Part shown: positions 23,606 through 34,513 of the stretch, one piece after another | How positions within the stretch are numbered: position 1 is the stretch's first letter | Layout of the letters: every line of letters begins with the position of its first letter | NCBI RefSeq assembly: GCF_019175385.1 | Contig: NC_083344.1 | Coordinates: forward strand, 3,696,965-3,760,964 | Length of the DNA stretch: 64,000 nucleotides | Source: Lycium barbarum | Taxonomy: Eukaryota > Streptophyta > Magnoliopsida > Solanales > Solanaceae | Direction of reading: 5' to 3' | Notes under the pieces: model-generated | Databases searched by the model: none | Told to the model about the DNA's origin: nothing | Seen by the model: the letters and a program-made list of their open reading frames with translations, nothing else | Translations under genes and position numbers: made by a program

Positions 23606-24032
23606 TCCTTTTTTTTTAACTCTTTAACTCATCCCCCATCCCTATATAAACCTTTCTCCATTTCCAATTTTAATCCCCACTAATTCACTTTTCTTTTTCT
23701 CTCAATTATAGCTATTTTGCAATAATTAGCCACTTTAAATTTCTCTCAATTAAATATTAGAAAGTGTTATTCTAGTTTCAATTATTAATTTTGCAATTAT
23801 AAAAAAAATTGTTAGTGGAGTTGGTGATTTTGCAACAATCCGAAGTAGCTCTAAAGCTTTGGTGGATTTGCAATTCTAACTGCCTTCACTTTGTTGGAAA
23901 TTAGTCCGGCAATTTAGTACCTTCGTTCCAACCCTATCTTTATTTTCCACTATTTAATTTACGCAATTTAATTCTAGCAATCTAATTTATTGCAATTTAT
24001 TTGAGTGTGATTTAAATTAATTCTATTTAATA

Positions 24033-26298
24033 ATGGCGAAGAGATTTAGACGTGGTTCCGGTAGTGGTGGTATTGTTAGGGGTGGGTTTAATGAGGAAAC
24101 ATTTGTGAACGAAACACCTAATTTAGGTATTGATATTAGTGGAAATAATTCACTTTTAGATCATGGGGTAATGCAATAACATTATACCGACATTTTAATG
24201 AAATTGATGATGATGAAACACAAGCCCCCAAAAATCCCATAGGAAATACAGGTTCTGCACAATCACATACACAAGATAAACCGCCAAGAACTCGTAAGCC
24301 AACAGCTAAAATTTGGCAATTTATGACTAAGGATAAGGAAAGACAAACAGCTACATGTAATTTATGTAGATAAGATTTTATTTTTAGGCAACAAACTAGT
24401 AAGGATGGTGGAACGGGTACATTAACGAATCATATGAGAGATAAACATAAGGATGTTTGGGGAGAGCAAACGGGTTCAAATATGGGGGATATTCAAATGA
24501 CAATAGACCCACGAACCGGTAAAAATTTTAAGTATGACAAGAAAAAAGAGCGTGTAGAAATAACTAAAATAGTAGCTTATGATTGTTTATCATTTTCCTT
24601 TCCTTTGGGTTTGGGTTTATTACTTATATCCAACGTTGTTATAATCCGTTATTTGAGGATATTCCTAGAATTACTTGTAGAGCGGATGTTATAGATTTGT
24701 ATAAAATATATAGATTTTATTTACGCCATGTATTTAATTCTTTAAATTGTAGTGTTTCTCTTACCGCCGATTTGGGTCTTAGTCTTAACAAGTTAGATTT
24801 TTTTGCTATTACATGTCATTGGGTTGATGATAATTGGGTGATGCAAAAAAGAATTATAGCTTTTCTATATGATGAAGGGAAAGGTCGTCATGATGGAAAA
24901 ATTTTAGCGGATTCAATGTCTACTATTATGAAATTTTTTAACATTTATAGAAAAACACTTTGTATTGCTTTAGATAATGCTTCTAATAATACAAAGGTCA
25001 TTGGTCTTTTAAAAAGGGAATTAAACCCTCCGCTAAAAAATATTTTTCATGTGAGATATAGTTATCACATTTTAAACTTGATTTCTAGAGATGGTCTTAA
25101 CTATTTTGAAGATTCTATTCAAAAAGTTAGAAATGCGGTTGTTTTTTTTTTATTTTTTATTGCTAATAGGCATAAATTGAGAGATTTTAAGAATTCTTGT
25201 GTGGATAATGGCATTAGACCTAGGAAAATTCAAGTAGAAGTTGACACTAGGTAGAACTACACTTACATTATATTACAATAAGCATATGATTATAGGATTC
25301 CCATACAACAAGTTCACAACTATTTTATTACGGATAGTGATGATTGGTTAAATATTACCGATTGGGAAGATGTTAAGGAATGTATTGAACTTTTACAAAA
25401 AAATAATAATGCAACTCTTGCTTTTTCTAGACAATTCTATCCCACGGTAACTGAAATTTTAGCCTACTTAGCGGAAATATCTAGAGTTTTATATGACTAT
25501 AAAGATAAATCCGAGTCAAACGGCTATTTTTAATATGACAACAAAATTTAAGAAGTATTTTTTCCCATCCTAACTTTATTTATATTGGGTTCTCTTTTAA
25601 ATCCTTGTTTTACAATGTCTTATACTAGAGCATTGGTTGGTCAAATTTATAACTATTTAGAAATTGACGAGGAAGTTGAACCATCTTTCAATGAAGCCGA
25701 GCTCGCGATTGATGCCGAGTTTAGAAAAGTTTTTAGTCATTATTCTAATTTGGAAGAAAGTGCTACACCCGTTGCCCCACGCCCTACTACTTCTCAAAGT
25801 AACAAAAAGGGCTTAAAGGGTTTGTCGAATTTAAAAGTTTTACATTCACAACCAACTCCTTCTAACAATGCAAACTTTGATGAATATCACCTTTATTTGA
25901 TACAGCCAAATGTGAATATCAAGGAACTAGATGATTTGAAAATCTTAACATGGTGGAAGAGATACAAGGCGAGTCATCCAGTACTTTCAAGAATGGCTCG
26001 AGATATCCTTACAGTTCAAATATCAACTGTGGCTTCAGAGAGTGCATTTAGCCAAGGAAGACAACAAATTGGAGACCATAGACACTCATTATCCGGATTT
26101 AGCTTACAAGTACTAGTGTGCATTCGCGATTGGATTAGATCGGAGCGACGCAACCAAAACTTAGAAGCGATGGAAGGCGAAGAGGAAGAGATTGAGAATT
26201 TGATAGCAAGTGGAATGGACCAAATGGAAGACTTTGAAGATATCTCCATGACCGAATATGATATGGCGGATATTAGCCAAATGATTGACACTTTTTGA
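24033..26298 (+). pseudogene. Degraded hAT transposase (BED finger to hATC domain)
   Basis: The apparent start is ATG at 24,033 in a short frame ending near 24,176. A shifted frame then carries a BED zinc finger: KIWQFMTKDKE, the Cys pair CNLC, a stop (24,371-24,373), and after it TLTNHMRDKH with the His pair. From about 24,590 in another frame comes the RNase H-like core, including FAITCHWVDDNWVMQKRII and CIALDNASNNTKVI, which hold the expected acidic residues. After a stop at 25,252 and further breaks, 25,585-26,298 gives the C-terminal dimerisation domain, with LSRMARDILTVQISTVASES and the following Ser/Phe. At least four breaks mean no intact protein. Confidence 0.85.
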
Positions 26299-26529
26299 TT
26301 TTATTATTCTACTATTTCTTTGCAACTCATGTATTATTTGCAAGTTAAAAAAAATTACAACTTGCAAATAAATGTTATCCATGAATGAATAAAATATATG
26401 GCTCATTGAGCTTTCTTCTATTTACTTGTGTTCATATTTTTACTTATATTAAGTTAGGAATATATCTAAAATATACTAAGAATATACTTATAATATACAT
26501 CTACTTAAATTAAAAATTAGAAAGTTATA

Positions 26530-26810
26530 TACTTAAAAAATAACTAAAATATTCTAAGAATATACTTATAATATAAATATATTTAAGCTATAAAATAGGA
26601 ATTTATAAACTTAGAAAAAACTTAAGTTATAAATAACTTAAGTTATAATACATATAACTTAAACATGTATTAAGTTCTAGTACATATAAGTTAAGTTTTT
26701 TCTGTTAGTTAAGTTATTTATAAGTTAAGTTTTTTCTAAGTTTATAAATTTCTATTTTATAATTTAAATATATTGATATTATAAGTAAATTCTTAGTATA
26801 TTTTAAGTAT
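26530..26810. repeat. Long inverted repeat in the 3' part of the hAT element
   Basis: A left arm (about 26,530-26,640) and right arm (about 26,705-26,810) can pair over some 100 bp; for instance AATTTATAAACTTAGAAAAA on the left matches the complement of the right. The loop of about 65 bases has smaller repeats of AACTTAA/TTAAGTT. It may be a nested foldback MITE. Confidence 0.7.
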
Positions 26811-26923
26811 ATGTAGTATAACTTAATATATATATACATATATGCTGTTAGTTAGTAAATATATAAATTTTACTTATAAACTTATATAACATATATAAAT
26901 ATACCTACAATATACTAATAAAT

Positions 26924-26931
<8 letters not shown>

Positions 26932-26993
<62 letters not shown>
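26932..26993. repeat. (TA)n microsatellite
   Basis: About 60 bp of almost pure TA dinucleotides near the right end of the hAT element. Confidence 0.95.
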
Positions 26994-27162
26994 TATAAAA
27001 ATAAAATAAAAAGGTTTTTTTTTTTTTTTATGGTCTGGACCGGCCGATTCCGGTTTCCATGTTTGGAACCGGTTAACCGGAATCGATGGCCGATTCCAAT
27101 TTTTAAACTGGAAACCGGCCGGTTTACTAACCGGTTACCGGTTTGAACCGGTTGCTAGGCTT

Positions 27163-27170
27163 ACGTAAAC
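27163..27170. repeat. Target-site duplication of the hAT element, right copy
   Basis: ACGTAAAC; see the left copy at 23,327-23,334. Confidence 0.6.
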
Positions 27171-27418
27171 CCTGTTGACATAAGAGAGATTATAGTGGAT
27201 TGGCAAAGGTATAGTATAGTCACATAAACTGAAACACGAGTATAAAGTATCATTTGAAGCAAATAAAACGAAGAATCAATTACACTAATCACTCCTGTAA
27301 TATCACTCAATTTTAAGCCTACGCCTTATATTTTAAATCAAAATTTATACGTCTTATACTACAAAGTCTATCCCCCGTGAGGTATGCTGTAATTAAGTAG
27401 TACGTATATTAAAATATA

Positions 27419-27633
27419 CTCCCTCTGTTTCAATTTATGTGAACTTATTTTTTTTAGTCCGTGCCAAAATGAATGACCTATTTCCTAATTTGGAAACAAA
27501 TTCCCTTTATTAAATGATTTACAGTTACACAAATATTCAAGACTTTTTTTGAATCACAAGTTTTAAAAGTCTTCACTCTTTCTTAAATATCGTGTCCAAT
27601 CAAATGGGTTCACATAAATTGAAACAGAGGAAG
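27419..27633. mobile_element. Stowaway-type MITE (215 bp)
   Basis: Terminal inverted repeats CTCCCTCTGTTTCAATTTAT and, in reverse, CTTCCTCTGTTTCAATTTAT are flanked by TA. The interior (AGTCCGTGCCAAAATGAATG and others) matches the MITE at 35,377-35,552, so both are the same family (Tc1/mariner-derived). Confidence 0.85.
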
Positions 27634-27693
27634 TAATTTGCTAAAACAAATTAAGATTACAAAAAAAATAAAAAATAATAATAAAAAATAAAA

Positions 27694-27694
27694 T

Positions 27695-27747
<53 letters not shown>

Positions 27748-27748
27748 A
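27694..27748. repeat. (TA)n(TG)n compound microsatellite
   Basis: TA repeats run directly into TG repeats in the spacer upstream of the LCAA-like gene. A short GTT run (27,780-27,799) follows. Confidence 0.9.
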
Positions 27749-28145
27749 CTCCTTAATTTTTATTACACCGGGAATCTTCTTGTTGTTGTTGTTGTTGTTG
27801 CCCTCCAACTTTAAAAAAATTTCGTGTTGAGTTAAAGTACGACACATAAATTGAAGGCATAATACATAAACACATCATCAAATTTGACTTCAGCTGACAA
27901 GTATGTCTTTCAACTTTAAGTGTGCACAAGTAGGCACCTCAACTCGTATAAAGTTGATCATTTTGTAAGTTGAAGTGCTCAACTAAAAAAATGAATACAA
28001 ATTGAGGATTCTATTAGTTCACATCCAAAATTGAAGAGCATACTTACCAGCTGAGATATATATATATATTATGCCAATTATAAACTTTGGTAAGTGGAGG
28101 GGTTTAATTAATGAGAGAAAAAAGGGGTAGGATAAAGGGGGTTAA

Positions 28146-28152
28146 GATAAGG
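28146..28152 (+). promoter_or_regulatory. I-box-like GATAAGG upstream of the LCAA-like gene
   Basis: GATAAGG lies about 110 bases before the start codon, next to GATAAAGGGG at 28,131. Such motifs are common in light-regulated plant promoters, which would suit a chlorophyll-synthesis gene. The motif is short, so chance is possible. Confidence 0.3.
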
Positions 28153-28260
28153 TTGGTGTATTTTTCCCACCTGGCACTATCTATCTAGGCATCTTCTTTC
28201 TCTCTCACCCTTACAAAGATAGAGAAAATCAGACACTTGGTACACTGATTCTTGGTAACA

Positions 28261-30826
28261 ATGTTAGCTTCAACAACTCTGAATCTTGGTTCATTGTGCA
28301 ATTTGCCAACCCATTATTCTCATAAACCTTGTATTCTTTTACAATCTTCACCATTCTTAGCATCACCTAACAACACTGTTATCAAGCACTGTAATGGCTG
28401 GAAATTAAGTAGACCTACTAAGAGGGCTGTTGCTGCTGTTGATTCATCTGCTCCTGCTGAAAAGGTTTTCTTTTCTTGATTCCCTTACACATATATATAT
28501 ATATTTGCAAGAATTTACCTTTGTATAATTAGGAATTTAGTTCTCCTGTTCTTTATTGTTGCAAAAATGGCTTCTTTTTTGGGTTCCATTAATGTCTAAA
28601 ATTTCTCTGAAAGTTTAGCAGTTATAGGGTGTGTTTGGTACGAAAGAAAATGTTTTCTTGGAAAATAAGTGGGTTTATATATATACGGTATACCTATAAA
28701 ATCAAAATTTTATCTATCTATACAGTGTATTTTCCCGGCGAAGGGGTGTCAAGAGGGTAGCTTGCCCCTGAATGCCACCTATGGAACTTGTTTCGTGCTT
28801 CCATTAAGGAGGTCATTTTTTTTCATTTTTAAAGAATTTGTTTTCCTTCCTCGGTACTAAATGCACCCATAGTCTTCGTTTACTCTCAATTTCCCTGCTT
28901 GGTGTGCTTGAATGTGAAACTCTCAATTGCGATAGTGCTTTATTTGCCTACCAAACACTCTAGCACCCAAGGGCGTGGCCTAGTGGTTAATGAAGTGGGT
29001 TGAGAACCATAAGGTCTCAGGTTTCTTCCCATCTATTTAGAGTTACTCGGTACTTGTGATGGTGTTTAGAGTTACTCGGTACTTGTGATGGTGGGAGATA
29101 GCAAGTTAGTCCAGGTGCGAGCAAGCTGACCTGGCCAACACAGTTATCAAAAAGAAGAAGACCAAACTCTCTCGGAACCAATGCAGGCTAAGAACAAGAC
29201 ATATTGGTAGCAAAGGATCCATTAAGGCAATACCAACTAACTGGAATTAAACTAGTTACCCTTGTGGGGATAAGTGAGAGATTGGTGAAGCCTGTAACTT
29301 GCCTTTAAAAGAAAATTAGGTAGTATTGAATGAAATAGAACTAAGAGCTGAATGTTATAGAGGATTCATATGGAAACTCCCTACTGATTTGGGATTGAGC
29401 CGTGGCTGACTCTGTTGAATAAGTGATTGCACTAGTTCTTTATGTGATCAAAAATGAGTTCATTTTTGGTTTGGCAATATGGATATTAGTGCGCTTAGGA
29501 GGTCCAAGTGATGGTTTTGAGGAATAGTTCGAAGTTAAAATAGCCACCTATTAGAGGATCAGGATATGTAGTTCCTGTTCTTTGATTAGACCTACTCTCA
29601 CTTCCTATGAATGTTTATGCTGGTCATCCGTCATATGTCATTTCGGTAAAAAAGGAAAAGACAGAATTTAAGGGCTTTTTTCATTTTTGGTCCGTCGGCC
29701 AAAATTATTTACAGGCACTAGCCAAATATACAAAACATATATACTTACTATGTATATTATATGTATTGTATATTTATACTTTAATATACAAACCTATATA
29801 TTTGTTGGCTATTATTTTTTTGAGCGATCCAAAAATGTAATTATCCCAATTTGGATTACTTCCTATTTGGCGACGTTTGCTTTAGTTTAGTGTTAGGAAT
29901 GTTGATGCTGGTATTCTGTTGTATATACAGCAAGAGACGGAAAGGAAGAAGTACTATTTTCTTGTTGCCAATGCCAAATTTATGCTGGATGAAGAGGAGC
30001 ATTTCCAGGAGCAATTGTTTGAGCGTCGTCGCCTCTATGAAGAGCGCAACAAAGAAACGGATTTCTGGCTTGTAGTTGAGCCCAAGTTCTTGGACAGGTT
30101 CCCTAATATCACCAAGAGACTCAAGAGACCTGCTGTAGCACTTGTTTCAACGAATGGCCCATGGATCACGTAAGGCGCTGTCATTGTTAAATAATCGGGA
30201 CACTAATTTTTTTGATAAGCAAGTTATCATCACGTGTAAGAGGTTAAAAATACTGCTATACTATACGAGATATCTTAATTTTACCATTTGGTATACTTTA
30301 GGGTCGTTCATATCTTTAACGATAGCAAAATCATCTCGTGCTTGCCCTTGACCCTGATGAAACTCCAACCTCAATTATAACGGTGGGTAATTTTAAACCA
30401 TAGAAAAGTAGAGGAGTAAAAAGTGGTCTTTTCTCCCCAAGTGTTTTGATACGTGGAACCGTCCACGCTGGAGTTCCCGTAAAGACAAGGGCAATTACGA
30501 GAAGATTTGCTAGCGGCAAGGGTATGAATGACCCCAAGTTTAAAAGATGGTAAATTTAAGATATTTCGTATAGCAGAGGGGTAAAGTTGCACATTCTCTA
30601 TATATCTCCTGATCTGTTTTTCGAAACTTGCAGGTTCATGAAATTGAGGCTAGACAGAGTTTTACAAGAGAGTTATGAGGCTGACAGTTTAGAAGAAGCT
30701 TTGGCATGTACTCCTGTTAATCTTGAGTTTGAAAAGCCTGAAAAATGGACAGCACCATACCCAAAGTATGAGTCCGGGTGGTGGGAGTCTTTCTTGCCCC
30801 CTGGATCCCAAACGTCAAAGGTATGA
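28261..30826 (+). CDS. LCAA: Ycf54-like protein, subunit of the aerobic Mg-protoporphyrin monomethyl ester cyclase (chloroplast)
   Basis: Coding exons are 28,261-28,464, 29,931-30,169 and 30,634-30,826, with GT-AG introns, giving 211 residues. Residues 1 to about 66 are Ser/Thr/Leu-rich with few acids, a chloroplast transit peptide. The rest is a Ycf54 domain: YYFLVANAKFMLDEEEHF, then ERRRLYEE, DFWLVVEPKFLD, RPAVALVSTNGPWI, and a C-terminal segment ending in GWWESFLPP. Ycf54 and tobacco LCAA stabilise the cyclase that forms the isocyclic ring of chlorophyll; loss lowers chlorophyll. The last exon reads through a donor-like AAAG/GTATGA into TGA at 30,824, which I take as the stop. Intron 1 (1,466 bp) carries a MITE, a SINE and an AT-rich repeat. 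Nothing suggests damage. Confidence 0.9.
28627..28868. mobile_element. MITE in intron 1 of the LCAA-like gene
   Basis: One end is GGGTGTGTTTGGTACGAAAG and the other, reversed, GGGTGCATTTAGTACCGAGG, giving inverted repeats of about 20-25 bp with several mismatches. The GGTGTGTTTGGTA type end is frequent among plant hAT-like MITEs. The target duplication is not clear. Confidence 0.6.
28962..29160 (+). mobile_element. tRNA-derived SINE (Solanaceae type) in intron 1 of the LCAA-like gene
   Basis: Head GGGCGTGGCCTAGTGGTTAA carries a box-A-like sequence and is followed by GAGAACCATAAGGTCTCAGG. The tail is CAGTTATCAAAAAGAAGAAG. Flanks repeat ACCAAACACTCT (28,950) and ACCAAACTCTCT (29,161), an 11-of-12 target duplication. 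Inside, a phrase of about 27 bp (TAGAGTTACTCGGTACTTGT and on) is duplicated in tandem, and part of the middle is missing relative to my memory of the family. Confidence 0.75.
29668..29847 (+). repeat. Dispersed AT-rich repeat, copy in intron 1 of the LCAA-like gene
   Basis: Contains TTCATTTTTGGTCCGTCGGC, GGCACTAGCCAAATATACA and strings of TATGTATATTATATG, matching the units in introns 1 and 4 of the G3BP-like gene. Ends are approximate. Confidence 0.65.
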
Positions 30827-31331
30827 TTAGCAGACATCTTCCACAATTCTGCTATATCATCTAAGTTGCTTGAAATAGGTCGAGTACTTTTTGTTGGTCC
30901 GGCATTAACAGTTAGTATCAGAAGCTATGTGAATGGTGGGGTAAACACGATTGTAGTCTGTAGGTGAAGATGTTTGCAGCTCATCTGAAGATTGAGCATT
31001 GTACTTGGCACAAAAAAAGCAATGTGGGCATAAATGTAATACTTTGGTAATGAACTAACGATTATGGTTGGTTAATTGGTTTACATTTATCTCTATATAT
31101 AAGTGTTTCCACTATTGGCTTTTGCTGATAGTTCTTGATATGAAGTGAGAACTCTTTTCTTGATGCCTCAGCTATTCCTATGGTTTTGTGTCTCACTGTA
31201 TTAGATGTCATAACGAAATGGTTGTCAGTTTAGAAGGCTGATCTCAACCAACTATTTATTGGCCTCAGCCATATTGTTCTTTAGGTTGATCTCAATCCAC
31301 TACAATACCAGTCTTTGAAGACCACCACATA
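30827..31331. other. 3' flank of the LCAA-like gene, no gene seen
   Basis: Probable 3' UTR and spacer; no repeat border found. Confidence 0.5.
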
Positions 31332-31556
31332 CTCCCTCCCTCCGAAATTGCTTACTCCTAAAAAGTTAAGAGTGTTTTTACTAACTTAACTTTATTCAAG
31401 TTTTACTACTTTCTATAAAAGAAAAGGTAGTTATAAATCTTGACTAATTAAATAAGGGTAATCTTGCAAAAATCTATCCAAAGTCTTCTTGAAATCTTTA
31501 AACACCATTTATTTTGAAAAAAAAAAAAAAAAACACTTATTATGGAACGGAGGGAG
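31332..31556. mobile_element. Stowaway-type MITE (225 bp)
   Basis: CTCCCTCCCTCCGAAATTGC at the left and CTCCCTCCGTTCCATAATAA in reverse at the right, flanked by TA on each side. It lies only 14 bp from the foldback element that follows. Confidence 0.85.
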
Positions 31557-31561
31557 TACAT

Positions 31562-31570
31562 TTTTTTATT
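31562..31570. repeat. 9-bp target duplication of the foldback element, left copy
   Basis: TTTTTTATT, repeated exactly at 32,013-32,021. Confidence 0.8.
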
Positions 31571-32012
31571 CGGAAAAGGGCCAAAATTACCCCTGAACTT
31601 TGAGAAATAGTTCATCTATACCCTTCGTTATACTTTAGGATCAATTATACCCTTACCGTTATACTATGGGGTCAATTATACCCTTATGTCTAACAGCTGC
31701 CACGTGACATCATCCTAGCCCTTCAAAATTATTTTCCCCTCAAATAATTTTTTACCCACTAAAATAATCTAACCCGACCCGAATTTTTTTTTCCAGCCAA
31801 GGGGTAATGGGTTGGGTTATTTTAGTGGGTAAAAAATTATTTGAGGAGAAAATAATTTTGAAGGGCTGGGATGATGCCACGTAGCAGTTGTTAGACATAA
31901 GGGTATAATTGACCCCATAGTATAACGGTAAGGGCATAATTGGCCCTAAAGTATAACGAAGAGTATGAATGAACTATTTCCCAAAGTTCAGGATAATTTT
32001 GGCCCTTTTCCG
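31571..32012. mobile_element. Foldback MITE, 442 bp, Mutator-like
   Basis: The whole element is a near-perfect palindrome: the left arm starting CGGAAAAGGGCCAAAATTAC pairs with the right arm over about 200 bp, around a short centre near 31,780-31,800. A perfect 9-bp duplication flanks it, which fits Mutator-like elements. No coding capacity. A transcript through it would form a long hairpin. Confidence 0.85.
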
Positions 32013-32021
32013 TTTTTTATT
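32013..32021. repeat. 9-bp target duplication of the foldback element, right copy
   Basis: TTTTTTATT, exact match to the left copy. Confidence 0.8.
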
Positions 32022-32120
32022 TGTAATGGAACTTGTTGACATTTATTAGTGTAGGCCTGGAGGGAGCATCTCCATAGTGATGTGGTTTTATATAAACATA
32101 TAGCGAAGCCGAATAATAAT

Positions 32121-32212
32121 CCGACCTTAGCTCAGTTGGTAGAGCGGAGGACTGTAGTGGGATAATCCCTCAGTATATCCTTAGGTCACTGGTTCGAATC
32201 CGGTAGGTCGGA
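32121..32212 (+). tRNA. tRNA-Tyr (GTA) with a 19-nt intron
   Basis: The 92-bp gene folds as a tRNA: acceptor CCGACCT pairs with AGGTCGG (A as discriminator), D arm with TAGCTCAGTTGGTAGAGC (box A), T arm GGTTCGAATCC (box B). The anticodon GTA is at 32,154-32,156. An intron of 19 nt (32,158-32,176) follows the base 3' of the anticodon, the normal place in nuclear tRNA-Tyr genes; the spliced form is 73 nt before CCA addition. A T-run from 32,215 ends RNA polymerase III transcription. All parts look functional. Confidence 0.95.
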
Positions 32213-32214
32213 CC

Positions 32215-32226
32215 TTTTTTTTTTTA
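32215..32226 (+). terminator. RNA polymerase III terminator of tRNA-Tyr
   Basis: A run of about a dozen T directly after the tRNA 3' end. Confidence 0.85.
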
Positions 32227-32229
32227 AAA

Positions 32230-32278
32230 TCCCCTCCCCTCCCCCCCCCCTCCCCTCCCCCCCCCTCCCCTCCCCACC
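32230..32278. repeat. CCCCT-rich simple repeat
   Basis: CCCCTCCCCTCCC-type sequence follows the tRNA terminator; the other strand is G-rich. Confidence 0.9.
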
Positions 32279-32530
32279 CAAACTAGCACCACTGGTCCCA
32301 AGTATCAGTCGTTGTGGCATTTAAATTTGTTTCAAATTAGTTAACGTTTTAGAAAAACAAGAAATAGTAAATAAGTACTCTTTTTCGTTAAGTAAGTGGA
32401 GCAAATATACCAGTGATTAGAAATAGAGCAATTATGTCCTTCGTTTGTTTATTGGCACAAGAATGCCCTTAAGGTTAACGAAGTGGAGCAAATATGTCTT
32501 TCTCCACTAACGAACTTTATCATATAGAGA

Positions 32531-32668
32531 GCAGCCTGGTGCATTAAGCTCCCGTTATGCGCGGGATCTGGAAAAGGCCGGACTACAAGGATCTATATTG
32601 CAGCCTCATTCTACACTTTCTGCAAGAGGTTATTTCCACGATTAGAACTCGTGACCTTCTGGTCACAT
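32531..32668 (-). mobile_element. tRNA-derived SINE, minus strand
   Basis: In reverse it reads TGTGACCAGAAGGTCACGAG, a B-box-like GTTCTAATC, GGAAATAACCTCTTGCAGAA and a tail with CTTGTAGTCCGGCC and GCGCATAACGGGAGCTTAAT. The same head occurs on the plus strand at 46,874-46,956. It is the type common in Solanaceae spacers. Confidence 0.7.
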
Positions 32669-34065
32669 AAAATAATATTTATTTTATTGAGATGAAAATA
32701 CAGATTGTAGACATAAATAGTGAACTAAATCAAATAGTAATTTCAGTAGTAATTTAATACAGTTAGTGAATTAAATTTATATTTCTCCTCTGTCCAATGT
32801 GAACTAAGTATTGTTTGTACAATATTTACTTTGTCAACTTAACTTGAGCTGTTTTTAAGTCGATGAAAAAAGTTTTCTGATGATAATCGTAGAAAATAAT
32901 ATTTTGGACTATGTGAAGATTCAGATCACATTAAATATCCCTTAAAGAAAACCATCCAGATCCAACTTACTTTCTCCAAGAAAAAAATGATTTAAATATT
33001 CGTATTTTTTTAAAAGAAAAATTCCAGGCCCTATTGACTTTCTTCTAAAACTGGGGTGTTCACGTGTTTCACGAGGGTTATGAATAAAAGAATTTTTATT
33101 TGATAGGTTACACTAAGCTTTCAAATTATGATTAAACTAAACTTTCTAAATCTGATTATTTTGAAATTGGCTTTTGTCAAAATGAATTTTTAGAGATATA
33201 TTTTAGCAGATAGTAGTTTGTGTTTAATCAAATAACTAAAAAAAAAAAGTTTTGTTAGAATTTGTAAAATGATTTGTGCTTGATCAATCTTTTTTTTGGG
33301 GAGAAAATAAAATAAAATGGTCACTTATGTTTGGGGTAGGTTCAAAGTAGTCCTTTAAACATATTCCTAAGTAATTTTGATTCTTTAAATTTAACAAAAG
33401 TACGAAATTTTGGTCTCTGACAAATATTTAATAAACTTTGTTTATTGGATTTGACAGGCACTGTGAAAAAAAAACTAGTGTAAACTTGATGCAGATGTAA
33501 TTTTTGTAGTTGCTATTTTTGATTTATTTTCTCATTTGGTGAAGTTTTTAGTGCAACTTATGCTATTTTAGTTTCTAGTGAGTTTTTAGAATTTGATATA
33601 TCTTTTCTAGTTTTTCTGGTTCAATCTTTTTTTGGACAGCTCCTCAAATTTAAAAGATAGAATTTGTTAAAATATTTTACGGAAAATTAAAAGTATTCAT
33701 TTTTGATAAATTTAAAGAACAACTATTCAAGAATATATTTAAAAGATTACTTTAAATTTATTAAAAAATTATTCTTTATTATTTTTACTATTTTTTAGTG
33801 TTAAATTACAAAAAACGCCAAATTTTCGTGGGTGAAGTGAACCAACTAATTCTTACCTAAAAACAACTCCGAATTAAAGAGAAAGGTGACAATTCCAACT
33901 ACCAAATCCAAACTTTATCCACTATTTTTGGGATAAGTGGATTTTGGAAGAAATAAAAAAACAATATATCAACCTATAATAATTGAAGAAGTTATGAAAG
34001 ACTATTATAAATAAATAAAATAAAAAATGAAAGCATGAGGTAGGGGACAAAAGTATATTAATTAT
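32669..34065. other. AT-rich spacer, no gene seen
   Basis: No supported exon or repeat border on either strand. Confidence 0.5.
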
Positions 34066-34328
34066 GAGCCCGTTTGGATTGGCTTATAAGTTGGCTTATA
34101 AGCTGTTTTCAGCTTTTTTGAGTGTTTGACTGGCCAGCTTAAAGTCATTTTATGCTTAAAATAAGCTCAAAAAAATAATTGGACCCATTTAACTTAGTTT
34201 ATCTAAAGCAGCTTATAAGCTGAAAACAGCTTATAAGCCAAAAAAAATAAGTTGGATTACCCCAACTTATTTTTTTCAGCTTATAAGCTGCAAACAGCTT
34301 TAAGCTATAAGCCAATCCAAACGGGCTC
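34066..34328. mobile_element. MITE with GAGCCCGTTTGGATTGGC ends (263 bp)
   Basis: GAGCCCGTTTGGATTGGCTT on the left is mirrored exactly on the right. The inside has several copies of AGCTTATAAGCTG and its complement, so it can form branched hairpins. Flanks share only TAT, so the superfamily is unclear. Confidence 0.8.
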
Positions 34329-34513
34329 TATATGCACGTAAGCCACATGTTGTGAACAAAACCAACGTGTCTCTTCCTCTTTGGTGCTGCTACGTCAACT
34401 TGAGTCACTATTACTATCACTTCCCATCTTTATTTAATGCAAATGGTTGTTAATTACTCGTATTTGTCAGCAGAAAGAATAATCAAGTTTAAGAGGTTTA
34501 TGTTATAAACTGA

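Larger units (their letters stand above)
23335..27162 (+). mobile_element. hAT-superfamily DNA transposon (3.8 kb), transposase broken
   Basis: The ends are inverted: CTCAGCCTAGCAACCGGT on the left and, read in reverse, AAGCCTAGCAACCGGTT on the right. Both ends carry dense ACCGG/CCGGT motifs (23,349-23,470 and 27,040-27,152), the usual place for transposase binding in hAT elements. An 8-bp duplication with one mismatch flanks it. Inside are a plus-strand transposase relic (24,033-26,298), a C-run followed by an A-run (23,573-23,602), a long inverted repeat (26,530-26,810) and a TA microsatellite. Probably immobile on its own. Confidence 0.8.

Noticed and set aside
24434..24694. Frame of 86 codons as a separate gene
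   Set aside because: It joins the second half of the BED finger to out-of-frame sequence, so it is part of the broken hAT transposase.
30371..30592. Minus-strand frames in intron 2 of the LCAA-like gene
   Set aside because: They lie in a MITE-like intron sequence and no homology is visible.
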